NCBI GenBank assembly: GCA_029213145.1
Contig: JARGNK010000033.1
Location: 1-52,170 of the forward strand
DNA from: Rubripirellula sp.
Lineage (GTDB): Bacteria > Planctomycetota > Planctomycetia > Pirellulales > Pirellulaceae
DNA length: 52,170 nucleotides
Direction: 5' to 3'
A program made the position numbers and the translations under genes. Under the pieces are notes generated by a model. That model was not told the DNA's origin, searched no databases, and worked only from the letters and a program-made list of their open reading frames with translations. Position 1 is the first letter of the stretch. Each line of letters begins with the position of its first letter. This document shows positions 7,413-16,266 of this stretch, in pieces.

Positions 7413-9380
7413 CCGCCCCAATGCGTCCAACGAACTCTGGTCGCTGTTTTGAAGAAAAACCATCTGGCGATATTGACCATCTCGATCAAGTAATTCTTGA
7501 TGCGTCCCCACCTCCATCACGCGTCCATCTTCTAGAACGACGATTTTGTCGGCGTTGGTTATCGTACTTAGTCGGTGGGCAATCACAAACGCCGTTCGGT
7601 CTTCCAGCAATTCGGCCAAACTCTGCTGGATCAGCTGTTCGCTTTCGCTATCTAAGTTGCTAGTTGCTTCGTCGAGAATCAAAATTTTCGGGTTGGCCAA
7701 CAACGCCCTTGCAATCGCAAGCCGTTGACGTTGTCCGCCAGAGAGCTTGACGCCTCGCTCGCCAATCGTGGTGTCGTAGCCTTGAGGCAACCGAAGAATA
7801 AACTCATCGGCAGCAGCCGCTTTCGCTGCGCAAATGATTTCAGTCTCGCTCGCACGACGCCTCGCATAGGCGATGTTTTCACGGATAGTTCCGTCAAACA
7901 GAAACACATCCTGCTCCACAATCCCGAGCAAACTGCGATAAGAATCGAGCTGAATGTCTCGCAAATCCCGGCCATCCAGGCAGATACTTCCGGATGTTAC
8001 GTCGTAAAAACGGGCAATTAAATTGGTGAGCGTTGTTTTCCCGGCTCCACTCCGCCCAACCAACGCGACCGTTTCACCAGGCGAAACATCAAGCGAAATG
8101 CCTTCCAGCACCAAGGGTTCAGAATCTGGATATCGAAAGGAAACGTTACGAAACGACATCGCTCCAGCGACGCTTGAGCGGTCCAATCGCATCGATGTTT
8201 CTTTGCGAGGCAATTCCTCCTCACTTTCCAAGACATCCAAAATACGATCCAGTCCAGCCAAGTTGTTTTGAAATGACACAGCACTGCCAGCAATCGTCGC
8301 CAGCGGATCAAGCAACATTGTTAGATAGACCAAGAACATCATAAGGTCGCCAAGTGTCAATTCACCACCGATGATTTGGTAACCGCCGTATAACAAAAGC
8401 GCTGTCGAAGCTAATGGGATAACCACCTCCCAAATCATCTCGATGATTCTCGTCCACCACCAAGTAAAGAGTTGCTGACGAACGAGGTAATCGCTTTCGC
8501 GGACAAACCGAGTCGACTCGCTTCGGGAGCGTGAAAAAGTTCGCACAACGCGAATACCACTAAACGTCTCAGTCGCATTACCATCAATTTGCTGCCGCTG
8601 CTTACGAAGATCACGATAGAGAGGTCGGATCCTATTGATCCATGTACGGTGCGTGACCCAAACAACAGGTAATAACAGCAGCCCACCAACCATCAGCTTC
8701 CAATCCACGAGCATCAGGATCACCAAGCTACCAACAAACTGAACAATCGCTCGCCAGGGATTGTAGAGCATGCTGAAAATCAACTCTGCAACTCCTCCCG
8801 CATCCTCGCGGATCAGACTGGCGACGCCGCCACTCTTCATGTCATAGACTTTGTTCAACGGCAATCGAATTGCATGCTCAAAAACATGTCGGCGAATCGA
8901 AACCTGGGTTTGGTTGACCGCCTTGGTCGCCATCCAGCGGCTAGTCAAGTGAACAATGGTTGCGATGATCGTGATCACCACAACTGCGACCGAAACAGCA
9001 ACCAGCAGCCCCATCGCAGAATCGGGTAGCGGCAATGATTGGAGGGGCTGTGGAATCGGCTTCGGCGGACTGGTTAAAGCCGAGTCGATCGCAAGCTTTG
9101 TACCCAGCGGTGGTATCAATCGCAATCCAATCGCGACCGTCAGGAAGACGAGTGCCGTTAGAATCCGAGTGCGTTGACGACCGGTCAGAGACCAGAAGGC
9201 TTTGAGCAACTCCCAAACTTTTCGATCCCGTTCACCGAGCTTGGTTGGCGTGCCGCCGCTGCGACGATGCGGGGCAGGCCGTTCACCGCTAGCGTGCCGC
9301 TCACGAACTTTCTCGCGATACTCAGCGAAACGACTACGACTGGGTTGGGTTGGCATAGGGTTTTCCAGGGTCGGACGCAT
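7404..9380 (-). CDS. ABC exporter, fused permease and ATPase (MsbA/multidrug type)
   Basis: A 658-residue half-transporter. A hydrophilic basic N-terminal tail of about 90 residues precedes six membrane segments (about 95-390). The nucleotide-binding domain follows, with Walker A GRSGAGKTT (about 440), signature LSGGQRQRLAIARAL (about 545), Walker B ILILDEATS and the H-loop IAHRLST. It would act as a homodimer in the inner membrane, exporting a lipid or hydrophobic compound; the substrate cannot be told. The start may be ATG 9380 or an internal ATG at 9356 (MPTQPSRSRF). It converges on murK with a short overlap and is divergent from the next symporter, so it stands alone as a transcription unit. 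Confidence 0.9.
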   Translation of the reverse strand: MRPTLENPMPTQPSRSRFAEYREKVRERHASGERPAPHRRSGGTPTKLGERDRKVWELLKAFWSLTGRQRTRILTALVFLTVAIGLRLIPPLGTKLAIDSALTSPPKPIPQPLQSLPLPDSAMGLLVAVSVAVVVITIIATIVHLTSRWMATKAVNQTQVSIRRHVFEHAIRLPLNKVYDMKSGGVASLIREDAGGVAELIFSMLYNPWRAIVQFVGSLVILMLVDWKLMVGGLLLLPVVWVTHRTWINRIRPLYRDLRKQRQQIDGNATETFSGIRVVRTFSRSRSESTRFVRESDYLVRQQLFTWWWTRIIEMIWEVVIPLASTALLLYGGYQIIGGELTLGDLMMFLVYLTMLLDPLATIAGSAVSFQNNLAGLDRILDVLESEEELPRKETSMRLDRSSVAGAMSFRNVSFRYPDSEPLVLEGISLDVSPGETVALVGRSGAGKTTLTNLIARFYDVTSGSICLDGRDLRDIQLDSYRSLLGIVEQDVFLFDGTIRENIAYARRRASETEIICAAKAAAADEFILRLPQGYDTTIGERGVKLSGGQRQRLAIARALLANPKILILDEATSNLDSESEQLIQQSLAELLEDRTAFVIAHRLSTITNADKIVVLEDGRVMEVGTHQELLDRDGQYRQMVFLQNSDQSSLDALGRSS

Positions 9381-9567
9381 CCGACGGCCAAGACGCCGAA
9401 GGGAATGCAGACCTGCTCAGCAGGCGTTTAGCCTGCCGATTCGAGCTATTTGGAGAAAGGTTTTGTCGTCAGGGGAGCGGAACGCGGCGGGGTCCGATGC
9501 ACGGCCGGCACGGCAAAAACACGAATAATTGTTGCCAACTGGCAATGCCAACGACTACATTCTTCGC

Positions 9568-11757
9568 ATGCAAATCACAGACTACATCGTTTTGATCGCC
9601 TACTTCGCCATCATGATTGGCATCGGTTTGTGGGCAATGCGCCGCGTCAGCGACCAAGAAGATTACTTCATGGGCGGCCGTGGCTTCGGCAAACTGCTGC
9701 AAACCTTCGCCGCATTTGGTGCTGGAACCGGGGCCCATGAGCCGGTCCAAGTGGGCCGAACAGCTTGGACGAGTGGCTTGAGCGGAGTCTGGTCTGCCTT
9801 AATGTGGCTGTTTGTGACGCCAGTGTACTGGATCACGGCGGTTTGGTACCGCCGAATGCGGCATTTAACACTGGGTGATTGGTTCGTCGAACGATACGAA
9901 TCCCGCTCGATGGGTGTCGCGTACACGCTGTTCGCGATCGTTTTTTACATGTTCTATCTTTCGACCATGTTTTCGGCGATCGCAAAGTTCGCCGTACCCC
10001 TGCTGGGTTTTGAAACCGGGCTCTTCGGACTCGATTTGAAATTTACACTGATCCCCTTGATCGCAATCGTGGTGATTGCCTACGGCGTCTTGGGTGGACT
10101 AACCGCCGCCTATTGGACAGACCTGATTCAAGGCCTGTTCATTATTGTGCTCTCCGTGCTTTTGATCCCTTACGGCTTATGGGCTGTCGCCAAGCAATTT
10201 GGCGGACCAGACGAACAAAGCTTGATGGATGGATTCCGAATTATGCACGAACGGGTCTCAACCGACTATTTCAATTTATTTTCGGGACCCAGCAGTGGTG
10301 AATTCCCAATACAGTACATCGTCTCGCTTTCGCTGCTGGCAATGGTCGGCATCGTCGTGCAACCGCACTTCATCGCCACCGGTGGTGGATCCGCGAAAAG
10401 TGAAGACGAAGCACGAATCGGATTGGTTGTCGGAAATTTCCTGAAGCGACTGTGTACGGTCGGCTGGGCATTGACGGCCTTAATCGCGCTCGCCTTGCTA
10501 GCGGGAAGCCCTGAGATTGCAGCCGATCCCGATCGTGTTTGGGGAGTCGCTGCACGGGAGATTCTGGGACCGCTTAATTTGGGGCTGGTCGGATTGATGC
10601 TGGCCTGCTTGCTGGCCGCAATGATGAGCTCAGCCGATACCTACATGATCGTAACGTCAGCCCTCGTCGTGAGAAACGTATACGCTGCCTACATCAATCC
10701 CAATGCCGGTGAAAAACAATATGTTCGTGTTGGTCGAATCACTGGATTGATCATCATTGTGGGCGCGGCAATTGTGTCGATCTCTCTGGCTGATGTATTC
10801 GGGCAGTTTCGAATGGCGATTGAATTACCGATTCTGTTTGCGGCACCGTTTTGGGTCGGCATGTATTGGCGACGCGCAAATCGAACAGCGGTGTGGGGGA
10901 CGATCGCGTTCTCATTGCTCGTCTTTTTTGTATTGCCCTATGCCATCCCCATGTTGCAGCCCGGTTTAAGAGAGAATCCATCCCTCGCCACGAGCACCAA
11001 TTCTGTTACCAAAACGTTTCAGCGTGATGCGACCGATTCCGATGTAGCCCGACATGAAGCCTGGGTCTCCGCCCAGGAAGAAATCAGCCGTAAATATGAT
11101 TCAAGCAACGCTGAAAGTGATCAAACTAAACGCGATGCGGAGCTCAAACTGCTCGGACCTGAGCCGCCTCAAGCGGTAGTCGGTGAACCAATCACGCTCA
11201 CACTCAAGAGTGGCGGTCAGTCGATTTACTGGCGAGGTGGAGTGGCACCCGCGGAAGGATCGTCTCCCACCTACGAATTGGTCGATCAACGCAATGAGAA
11301 TGGCGTTGAGATCCGGGTTGAAAAGATCACCAACCAGCAGGTGGGAAAAGGCTCTCTGAATCTCGACTTCCTGCTTTATTCGCTGGTGGGTATCGATCTT
11401 TCGGGGGCATCGAAGGCGACGCTGGAAACCCTGCGTTTGCCAGCGAGACTGCTAACGCCGTTCCTGGTGCTGATTGCCCTCAGTTACCTGACCCCACGCA
11501 CCAACGCCAGGGTGTTGGATCGTTACTTTGCGAAGATGAATACGCCGGTCGATCCAGATCCGCAAGCTGACAAGCGTCTGCTCGACCAAGCCTACTCGGA
11601 TCCGCAGCAAGCTTTCACCCGAAAGCTCTTCCCCAATTCAGACTGGGAATTTGTCAAACCCACAACGAAGGATGTCGCCGGCTTCCTGATCTCGTGCGCT
11701 GTATGCGTCGTCATCATCGCACTCCTTGGCTATCTCGCCAGCATTGGAGCGGCGTAA
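9568..11757 (+). CDS. Enlarged sodium:solute symporter family protein
   Basis: An SSF transporter of 729 residues from ATG 9568 (MQITDYIVLIAYFAIMIGIG). A TTG at 9529 would add 13 unconvincing residues. The core of about 470 residues has the family's first helix, RRVSDQEDYFMGGRGFGKLL, a long run of membrane segments and LACLLAAMMSSADTYMIVTSALV. It then departs from the usual architecture. A hydrophilic insertion (about 473-605, with GEPITLTLKSGGQSIYWRGG) sits between helices, followed by three further hydrophobic stretches and a soluble loop with FPNSDWEFVKPTTKDVAGF. The substrate is unknown. It is a single gene, divergent from the ABC exporter. The inserted beta-rich segment might be periplasmic; topology was not computed. 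Confidence 0.85.
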   Translation: MQITDYIVLIAYFAIMIGIGLWAMRRVSDQEDYFMGGRGFGKLLQTFAAFGAGTGAHEPVQVGRTAWTSGLSGVWSALMWLFVTPVYWITAVWYRRMRHLTLGDWFVERYESRSMGVAYTLFAIVFYMFYLSTMFSAIAKFAVPLLGFETGLFGLDLKFTLIPLIAIVVIAYGVLGGLTAAYWTDLIQGLFIIVLSVLLIPYGLWAVAKQFGGPDEQSLMDGFRIMHERVSTDYFNLFSGPSSGEFPIQYIVSLSLLAMVGIVVQPHFIATGGGSAKSEDEARIGLVVGNFLKRLCTVGWALTALIALALLAGSPEIAADPDRVWGVAAREILGPLNLGLVGLMLACLLAAMMSSADTYMIVTSALVVRNVYAAYINPNAGEKQYVRVGRITGLIIIVGAAIVSISLADVFGQFRMAIELPILFAAPFWVGMYWRRANRTAVWGTIAFSLLVFFVLPYAIPMLQPGLRENPSLATSTNSVTKTFQRDATDSDVARHEAWVSAQEEISRKYDSSNAESDQTKRDAELKLLGPEPPQAVVGEPITLTLKSGGQSIYWRGGVAPAEGSSPTYELVDQRNENGVEIRVEKITNQQVGKGSLNLDFLLYSLVGIDLSGASKATLETLRLPARLLTPFLVLIALSYLTPRTNARVLDRYFAKMNTPVDPDPQADKRLLDQAYSDPQQAFTRKLFPNSDWEFVKPTTKDVAGFLISCAVCVVIIALLGYLASIGAA

Positions 11758-11910
11758 GAGGCCGTTTTTGTTGCGACCGGCATTGCCTGAAACGCGAAAT
11801 CAGTCGGCGTACCGTAAGCACTTAAATACATCGCAAAGGATGGCGATCGGCCCGCGTACCGTAATCTATTCACACTCCGCCCGAAAATCGGCGAGACGCC
11901 ATCGCTCGGC

Positions 11911-12960
11911 TTAGCGTTGATAGATTGGCAGAAAAGCTTTGTCCAACTGCAGCATGATCAAGTTGCAGGCCGTGACATAGACCGGGTGGATCTGACCCTC
12001 CCAATAACCATCAGGGCGTTGAGCGGTAACAATTCGATCGTAAAGACGATCTCGGAACGGCAACCACAACTCTTTGCCTTGTCGGTATACGACCTGACTG
12101 TAGTACAGATAAGTGTAATGCCAATGCCCAAACGCTCGTGCACCATCACTAATGTCGTGCAGTGAGTCCTTCGCGTATTTCAACATCTCGGGAACATGAT
12201 TGCTGTCGTAGTCACCGGCGTTGTAGAGAGCTGCCAACGCGGCCGCCGTGATGGCTGGCCGACTGCTCCCTTTTTGTCGGCTACTGTAGCTGATACCACC
12301 ATCGGGGTTCTTGCAGCCGTAGATGTATTGCTTTGCATTCTCGATCACCTTGGCGGTCACAGGGATACCAGCGTTACGGCAGCCCCGTAGCCCTTGGACT
12401 TGTGTGATGGTGGTCGAACCCTCGTCAAAATCGTTTCCTTCACGGGCAGAGACATACCCCCAACCACCGGCGGCTGTTTGCGCATTGCCGCTAAACTCGA
12501 CGGCCTTGGTGAGGACTTCAACTAACTCCTCGCGGCGATCAAGCAAGCCCTCTTCACCGAGCACCTGCGACATGAACAACATTGCGAACCCGTGTCCGTA
12601 CGTATACCGCTGATCAGTTTGGGGGTCACCGATCAACCCATTACTGCGGCTCTTGCTGATCAGATAGTCCGAGCAGCGTGCGATCTCTTTTGCGTAGGGT
12701 CCCTGGGTTGTCGTGCTGCCGCTACCGATCAAAGCCGTGCCGGCCAAAGCAGCGAGTGCCGTCGGGTACACCTGGGTGTTCCATTGGCCGCGTGAGGACT
12801 GATTGCGGCTGAGCCATTTCAGACCTTTTTCGATGGATTCATCCCAGCGATTTTCCCGGTCGTCTTGGGCGGTAGCTGAATGGATTCCTGCTGTACCTGC
12901 AACAGTCAGCACGGTGGCAGTTCGCAGCCAATCGCGTCGAGAATTCTTCAGCGTCATCAA
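11911..12960 (-). CDS. Tat-exported prenyltransferase/squalene-oxidase repeat protein
   Basis: A 349-residue protein. Its N-terminus NSRRDWLRTATVLTVAG is a twin-arginine signal peptide, with cleavage probably after ATA near residue 32. The rest is an alpha/alpha-toroid made of repeats of the terpenoid-cyclase/prenyltransferase type: GLKWLSRNQSSRGQWN, YTYGHGFAMLFMSQVLG, AGGWGYVSA, CKNPDGGISYSS and AQRPDGYWEG. The lone Cys/His residues do not form an obvious catalytic set, and I see no DxDD motif of squalene-hopene cyclases. It is therefore probably not an enzyme of hopanoid synthesis. Such exported toroid proteins are frequent in planctomycetes with unknown function. Transcribed alone, with the 16-bp repeat array upstream. 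Confidence 0.8.
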   Translation of the reverse strand: MMTLKNSRRDWLRTATVLTVAGTAGIHSATAQDDRENRWDESIEKGLKWLSRNQSSRGQWNTQVYPTALAALAGTALIGSGSTTTQGPYAKEIARCSDYLISKSRSNGLIGDPQTDQRYTYGHGFAMLFMSQVLGEEGLLDRREELVEVLTKAVEFSGNAQTAAGGWGYVSAREGNDFDEGSTTITQVQGLRGCRNAGIPVTAKVIENAKQYIYGCKNPDGGISYSSRQKGSSRPAITAAALAALYNAGDYDSNHVPEMLKYAKDSLHDISDGARAFGHWHYTYLYYSQVVYRQGKELWLPFRDRLYDRIVTAQRPDGYWEGQIHPVYVTACNLIMLQLDKAFLPIYQR

Positions 12961-13066
12961 ATTGGTTCCAGAGCGGAGGCTGATCTTCCGTCGAACAGCA
13001 CTGGTGGCACTATTGAACTGTAGTCAAGTATTGTACCGACCAGTGGAAATAAAGGGAAACTTCAAT

Positions 13067-13130
13067 GTCCCAGATCCTCGGTGTCCCAGATCGGTGGTGT
13101 CCCAGATCCGTGGTGTGCCAGATCCGTCCA
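13067..13130. repeat. Four tandem copies of a 16-bp repeat
   Basis: Four head-to-tail 16-bp units occupy 13067-13082, 13083-13098, 13099-13114 and 13115-13130. The common form is GTCCCAGATCCGTGGT. The first three units differ at two or three positions, the last more so (GTGCCAGATCCGTCCA). The array starts 106 bases upstream of the toroid-protein start and ends 7 bases beyond the mutM stop, between two minus-strand genes. It could be a slippage-prone minisatellite or a set of binding sites; nothing in the sequence decides. Confidence 0.9.
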
Positions 13131-13137
13131 TATACCC

Positions 13138-14022
13138 TCAAAAGTCGCTTTGCTCACTCAAAGCTGTTGCTACACGAGGGTGGACACCACGTTTGCGTTG
13201 GCAACTGGGGCAGAAAAATGTGCTTCGCTGGGCCTGGACGATTCGGCGAATCGGCCCCCGGCCACAGCGGGGGCAGTGGTTTCCCGCCCGATCGTAAACA
13301 CGGTGATGATTCTGATAACTCCCCTCGCCATTGAGTGCATTTCGATAGGTTCCGTCGCTGAGCGTACTTCCCTCGTTCTCGATCGCTTTTTGCAACACAA
13401 TTCCCGTCGCTTTCGCGATTCGCTGCCATTGGGAACGTGTCAGGATATTGCAATGGCAGCGTGGATCGACACCGGCCAAAAATAAAATCTCGGCGGCATA
13501 CAGATTCCCGATCCCCGCTACGGCGGACTGGTCCAGCAGTGCGACTTTGACCTCTCGACGACTTTCACCCAGCTTTCTTTTTAACTCATCGGCTGTCACT
13601 TCAAGCGCATCGACCCCTAAGCGGTCACCAACAGTCGCATCGAATTCCCCAGGGGCAAATAGCCGTACCGTGCCAAGCCCCCGTCTGTCCCAAAACAACA
13701 ACTCCGTGACGGGCCCTCCCGACAATTGAATTCGCAGACGGAGGTGTTCCTTGGTAGGCGGGTCTACAAGTAAAACCAAGCCAGTCATCCTTGGTTCGAT
13801 CACGATCAATTGCTGATCATCCAATGCTAACAGAAGCCTTTTCCCTCTTCGACCAATCGCTTCGACCCGCCGACCACGAGTACGGCGATCGAGAGCGTCA
13901 ATGCGAGGGCGAATCGAGATCGGCTTCCGGAGACAGGGTGGTCGCTCAATCGCGACAATCCGGCTTCCAACGGTAGGCAGGACACCGCGTCGCATCGTTT
14001 CGACTTCGGGTAATTCTGGCAC
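13138..14022 (-). CDS. mutM: Formamidopyrimidine-DNA glycosylase (Fpg)
   Basis: MutM removes 8-oxoguanine and ring-opened purines and nicks the abasic site. The start must be the GTG at 14020-14022: it yields M-P-E-L-P-E-V-E-T, and Pro2 is the Schiff-base nucleophile exposed after Met removal. A GAGGAGA ribosome site lies four bases before it. Upstream codons in the same frame are therefore not used. The 294-residue protein shows GRRGKRLLL (the conserved Lys), FWDRRGLGTVRLF, DQSAVAGIGNLYAAEIL (helix-two-turn-helix), EGSYQNHHRVYDRAG and a C-terminal zinc finger CPRCGRGPIRR...CPSCQRKR. It diverges from trpB with 134 bases between starts. Confidence 0.96.
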   Translation of the reverse strand: MPELPEVETMRRGVLPTVGSRIVAIERPPCLRKPISIRPRIDALDRRTRGRRVEAIGRRGKRLLLALDDQQLIVIEPRMTGLVLLVDPPTKEHLRLRIQLSGGPVTELLFWDRRGLGTVRLFAPGEFDATVGDRLGVDALEVTADELKRKLGESRREVKVALLDQSAVAGIGNLYAAEILFLAGVDPRCHCNILTRSQWQRIAKATGIVLQKAIENEGSTLSDGTYRNALNGEGSYQNHHRVYDRAGNHCPRCGRGPIRRIVQAQRSTFFCPSCQRKRGVHPRVATALSEQSDF

Positions 14023-14156
14023 GATTCTCCTCTCACGTCGCAGTCCGACCGGTTCTTGGTGCACCGGCGGTGGTGATGTAGGCTTGTAGAGTGCGGTCAA
14101 CCTTTTGTGTCGCCGTCAAACCTTCATGCTGCTCGATTCAGCCGAGAACTACAACC

Positions 14157-15368
14157 ATGACCACCAGCCCTGTTTCGGCATCCGTTCCCGACTCCCGAGG
14201 TCGCTTTGGCGATTTTGGCGGACGGTTTGTCCCCGAAACATTGACCCGAGCTCTCGACCAATTGGCTGAGGAGTACGACAAGGCGAAGCACGACCGCGAA
14301 TTCCAACGTGAATTGTCGGAACTGCTGCGGACATTTGTTGGACGACCAAGCCCGCTTTATTTTGCGAAACGACTGACTGAGATCGGTGGAGGGGCGCAAA
14401 TTTGGCTCAAACGGGAAGATTTGAATCACACCGGGGCCCACAAAATCAACAACACGGTCGGGCAAGCCCTGCTGACCCTGCGGATGGGCAAGACCCGTGT
14501 CATCGCCGAAACCGGCGCAGGTCAACACGGTGTTGCGAGCGCGACCGCGTGCGCCCACTTTGGGCTCCCTTGCACGGTGTACATGGGTAGTGAGGATATT
14601 CGGCGACAAAAGCCGAACGTCTTCAGCATGAAGTTGCTCGGTGCCGAGATTTGCCCGGTCGAAAGTGGCTCCAAAACGCTTCGGGACGCCGTCAATGAAG
14701 CGATGCGGGACTGGATGTCATCGGTGGAGAAAACACATTACATCATCGGCAGCGTGATTGGACCACATCCATTTCCGATGATGGTGCGAGACTTTCAATC
14801 GGTAATTGGTCGCGAAACTCGAGAACAGTGCCGCGATTCGTTTGAAAGATTGCCCGACTGCGTGGTTGCTTGTGTTGGCGGTGGTAGCAATGCGGCCGGA
14901 ATGTTTTACCCCTTTGTCGAAGACGACGGTGTTCGCTTAGTTGGCGTCGAAGCCGGAGGCCGGGGACACAAGGCTGGCGATCATGCCTCCCCGCTCACCT
15001 TCGGACAACCTGGTGTACTCCACGGAAGCTACAGCTATGTGATGCAGGATGACGACGGACAAACATGCGACGTACATTCGATGAGCGCGGGTTTGGATTA
15101 CCCGGGCGTCGGACCTGAACACAGTTATTGGAAAGACAGCGGTCGCGTTGATTACCTTGAATGCGGTGACGATGCAGCCATGCAAGCCTTCGACACGTTG
15201 GCACGCAGTGAGGGAATCATCGCAGCGTTAGAAACGAGTCACGCGGTGGCCAAAGCACTTGAACTGGCGGCCGAAATGCCGAAAGACCAACACTTGGTTG
15301 TCTGCCTTTCTGGTCGTGGTGACAAAGATGCGATGGAAATCGCGAGGTTGCGCGGCGAGTCCTGGTAG
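14157..15368 (+). CDS. trpB: Tryptophan synthase beta chain
   Basis: TrpB condenses indole with serine, using pyridoxal phosphate, to make tryptophan. From ATG 14157 it is 403 residues, the normal size. It opens with [18 protein letters not shown] and carries [14 protein letters not shown] with the PLP Lys96, [12 protein letters not shown], the phosphate-binding [33 protein letters not shown] and CLSGRGDKD. The open frame extends upstream to 14091, but the added residues do not resemble the family. No trpA or other trp gene is adjacent, so this is a detached trpB (the TrpB1 type by sequence). The 114 bases after it hold no gene. Confidence 0.96.
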   Translation: MTTSPVSASVPDSRGRFGDFGGRFVPETLTRALDQLAEEYDKAKHDREFQRELSELLRTFVGRPSPLYFAKRLTEIGGGAQIWLKREDLNHTGAHKINNTVGQALLTLRMGKTRVIAETGAGQHGVASATACAHFGLPCTVYMGSEDIRRQKPNVFSMKLLGAEICPVESGSKTLRDAVNEAMRDWMSSVEKTHYIIGSVIGPHPFPMMVRDFQSVIGRETREQCRDSFERLPDCVVACVGGGSNAAGMFYPFVEDDGVRLVGVEAGGRGHKAGDHASPLTFGQPGVLHGSYSYVMQDDDGQTCDVHSMSAGLDYPGVGPEHSYWKDSGRVDYLECGDDAAMQAFDTLARSEGIIAALETSHAVAKALELAAEMPKDQHLVVCLSGRGDKDAMEIARLRGESW

Positions 15369-15482
15369 CATTGCGTTGCAGACTCGTCGAACTCAGCAGC
15401 AGTATTAAATCCCTCGCAGGTCCAATGAAGCATCACAAGCTTCATCGCTCCAGCGGCCGCGACAAGACCAAAGGAACTCTTC

Positions 15483-16166
15483 ATGGCAACGATAACCTGG
15501 CTTTCCCACGCAAGCTGGCTGATCGAAACAGGGGAATCCAAAATCATCTTGGATCCTTTCCTGAGTGATAATCCTACCGCAACGATCAAGGCGGAAGACC
15601 TTGTCGGCGTCACCGATATTTTGATCTCTCACGGTCATTTTGATCATATTGCAGACGCAGCTGTCATTGCAAATAAAAATGGGGCGACGATCACTGCGAT
15701 TTTCGAAATCGCGCAGTGGTTCGCCGACAAGCATAAAGTCGAGTCGACGGTTGGTATGAACATCGGGGGTGCCGCCCAAACAGCCTGGGGCACGGTCAAA
15801 ATGACACCCGCGCTGCACAGCAGCCAATTACCCGATGGGAGTTATGGCGGTGAGCCAGCCGGATTCCTGCTAAATATCGAAGGGAAACGCATCTACTTCG
15901 CCTGTGACACTGCGATCTTCAGCGATATGAAGCTCTACGCAATGGGAGTAGATGTCGCAGTCCTGCCGATCGGTGATCTCTTTACAATGGGAATCGATGA
16001 CAGCGTTGCGGCGACAAAAATGCTCGGGCCGGCTCGCGTTGTACCATCACACTACAACACCTGGCCGCCAATCGAGCAAGACGCCCAACTATGGGCGGAT
16101 CAGATCAGCCAACAAACCTCTGCGAAACCGGTGATCCTGCCAGTTGGTGGCTCGTTCGAGTTGTAG
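15483..16166 (+). CDS. UPF0173 metal-dependent hydrolase (metallo-beta-lactamase fold)
   Basis: A 227-residue protein of the UPF0173 group. It has the short MBL fold starting MATITWLSHASWLIET, the metal motif HGHFDH (50-55), GGEPAGFLL, FACDTAIFSDM with a metal-binding Asp, and a late VVPSHYNTWP with His. Two metal ions, probably zinc, are expected; the substrate of the family is unknown. It is cytosolic, with no signal peptide. The gene lies 114 bases downstream of trpB and before a sulfatase; nothing suggests a shared pathway. Confidence 0.9.
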   Translation: MATITWLSHASWLIETGESKIILDPFLSDNPTATIKAEDLVGVTDILISHGHFDHIADAAVIANKNGATITAIFEIAQWFADKHKVESTVGMNIGGAAQTAWGTVKMTPALHSSQLPDGSYGGEPAGFLLNIEGKRIYFACDTAIFSDMKLYAMGVDVAVLPIGDLFTMGIDDSVAATKMLGPARVVPSHYNTWPPIEQDAQLWADQISQQTSAKPVILPVGGSFEL

Positions 16167-16266
16167 CGGCTGGGCGACTCAATGCGTGGCTATGCTTTTG
16201 ATTGCACGGGCGACGAACCGATGTAATCGAAGTGGGAATCGAATTTCGAACGCGGATCAATATCAG

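Noticed and set aside
11807..11864. Direct repeat GCGTACCGTAA (11807-11817 and 11854-11864) as a mobile-element footprint
   Set aside because: Only 11 bases, 47 apart, with no element or terminal inverted repeats between the copies.
14023..14100. MutM beginning at ATG 14100
   Set aside because: MutM needs Pro as residue 2. The GTG at 14022 gives exactly MPELPEVET and has a ribosome site.
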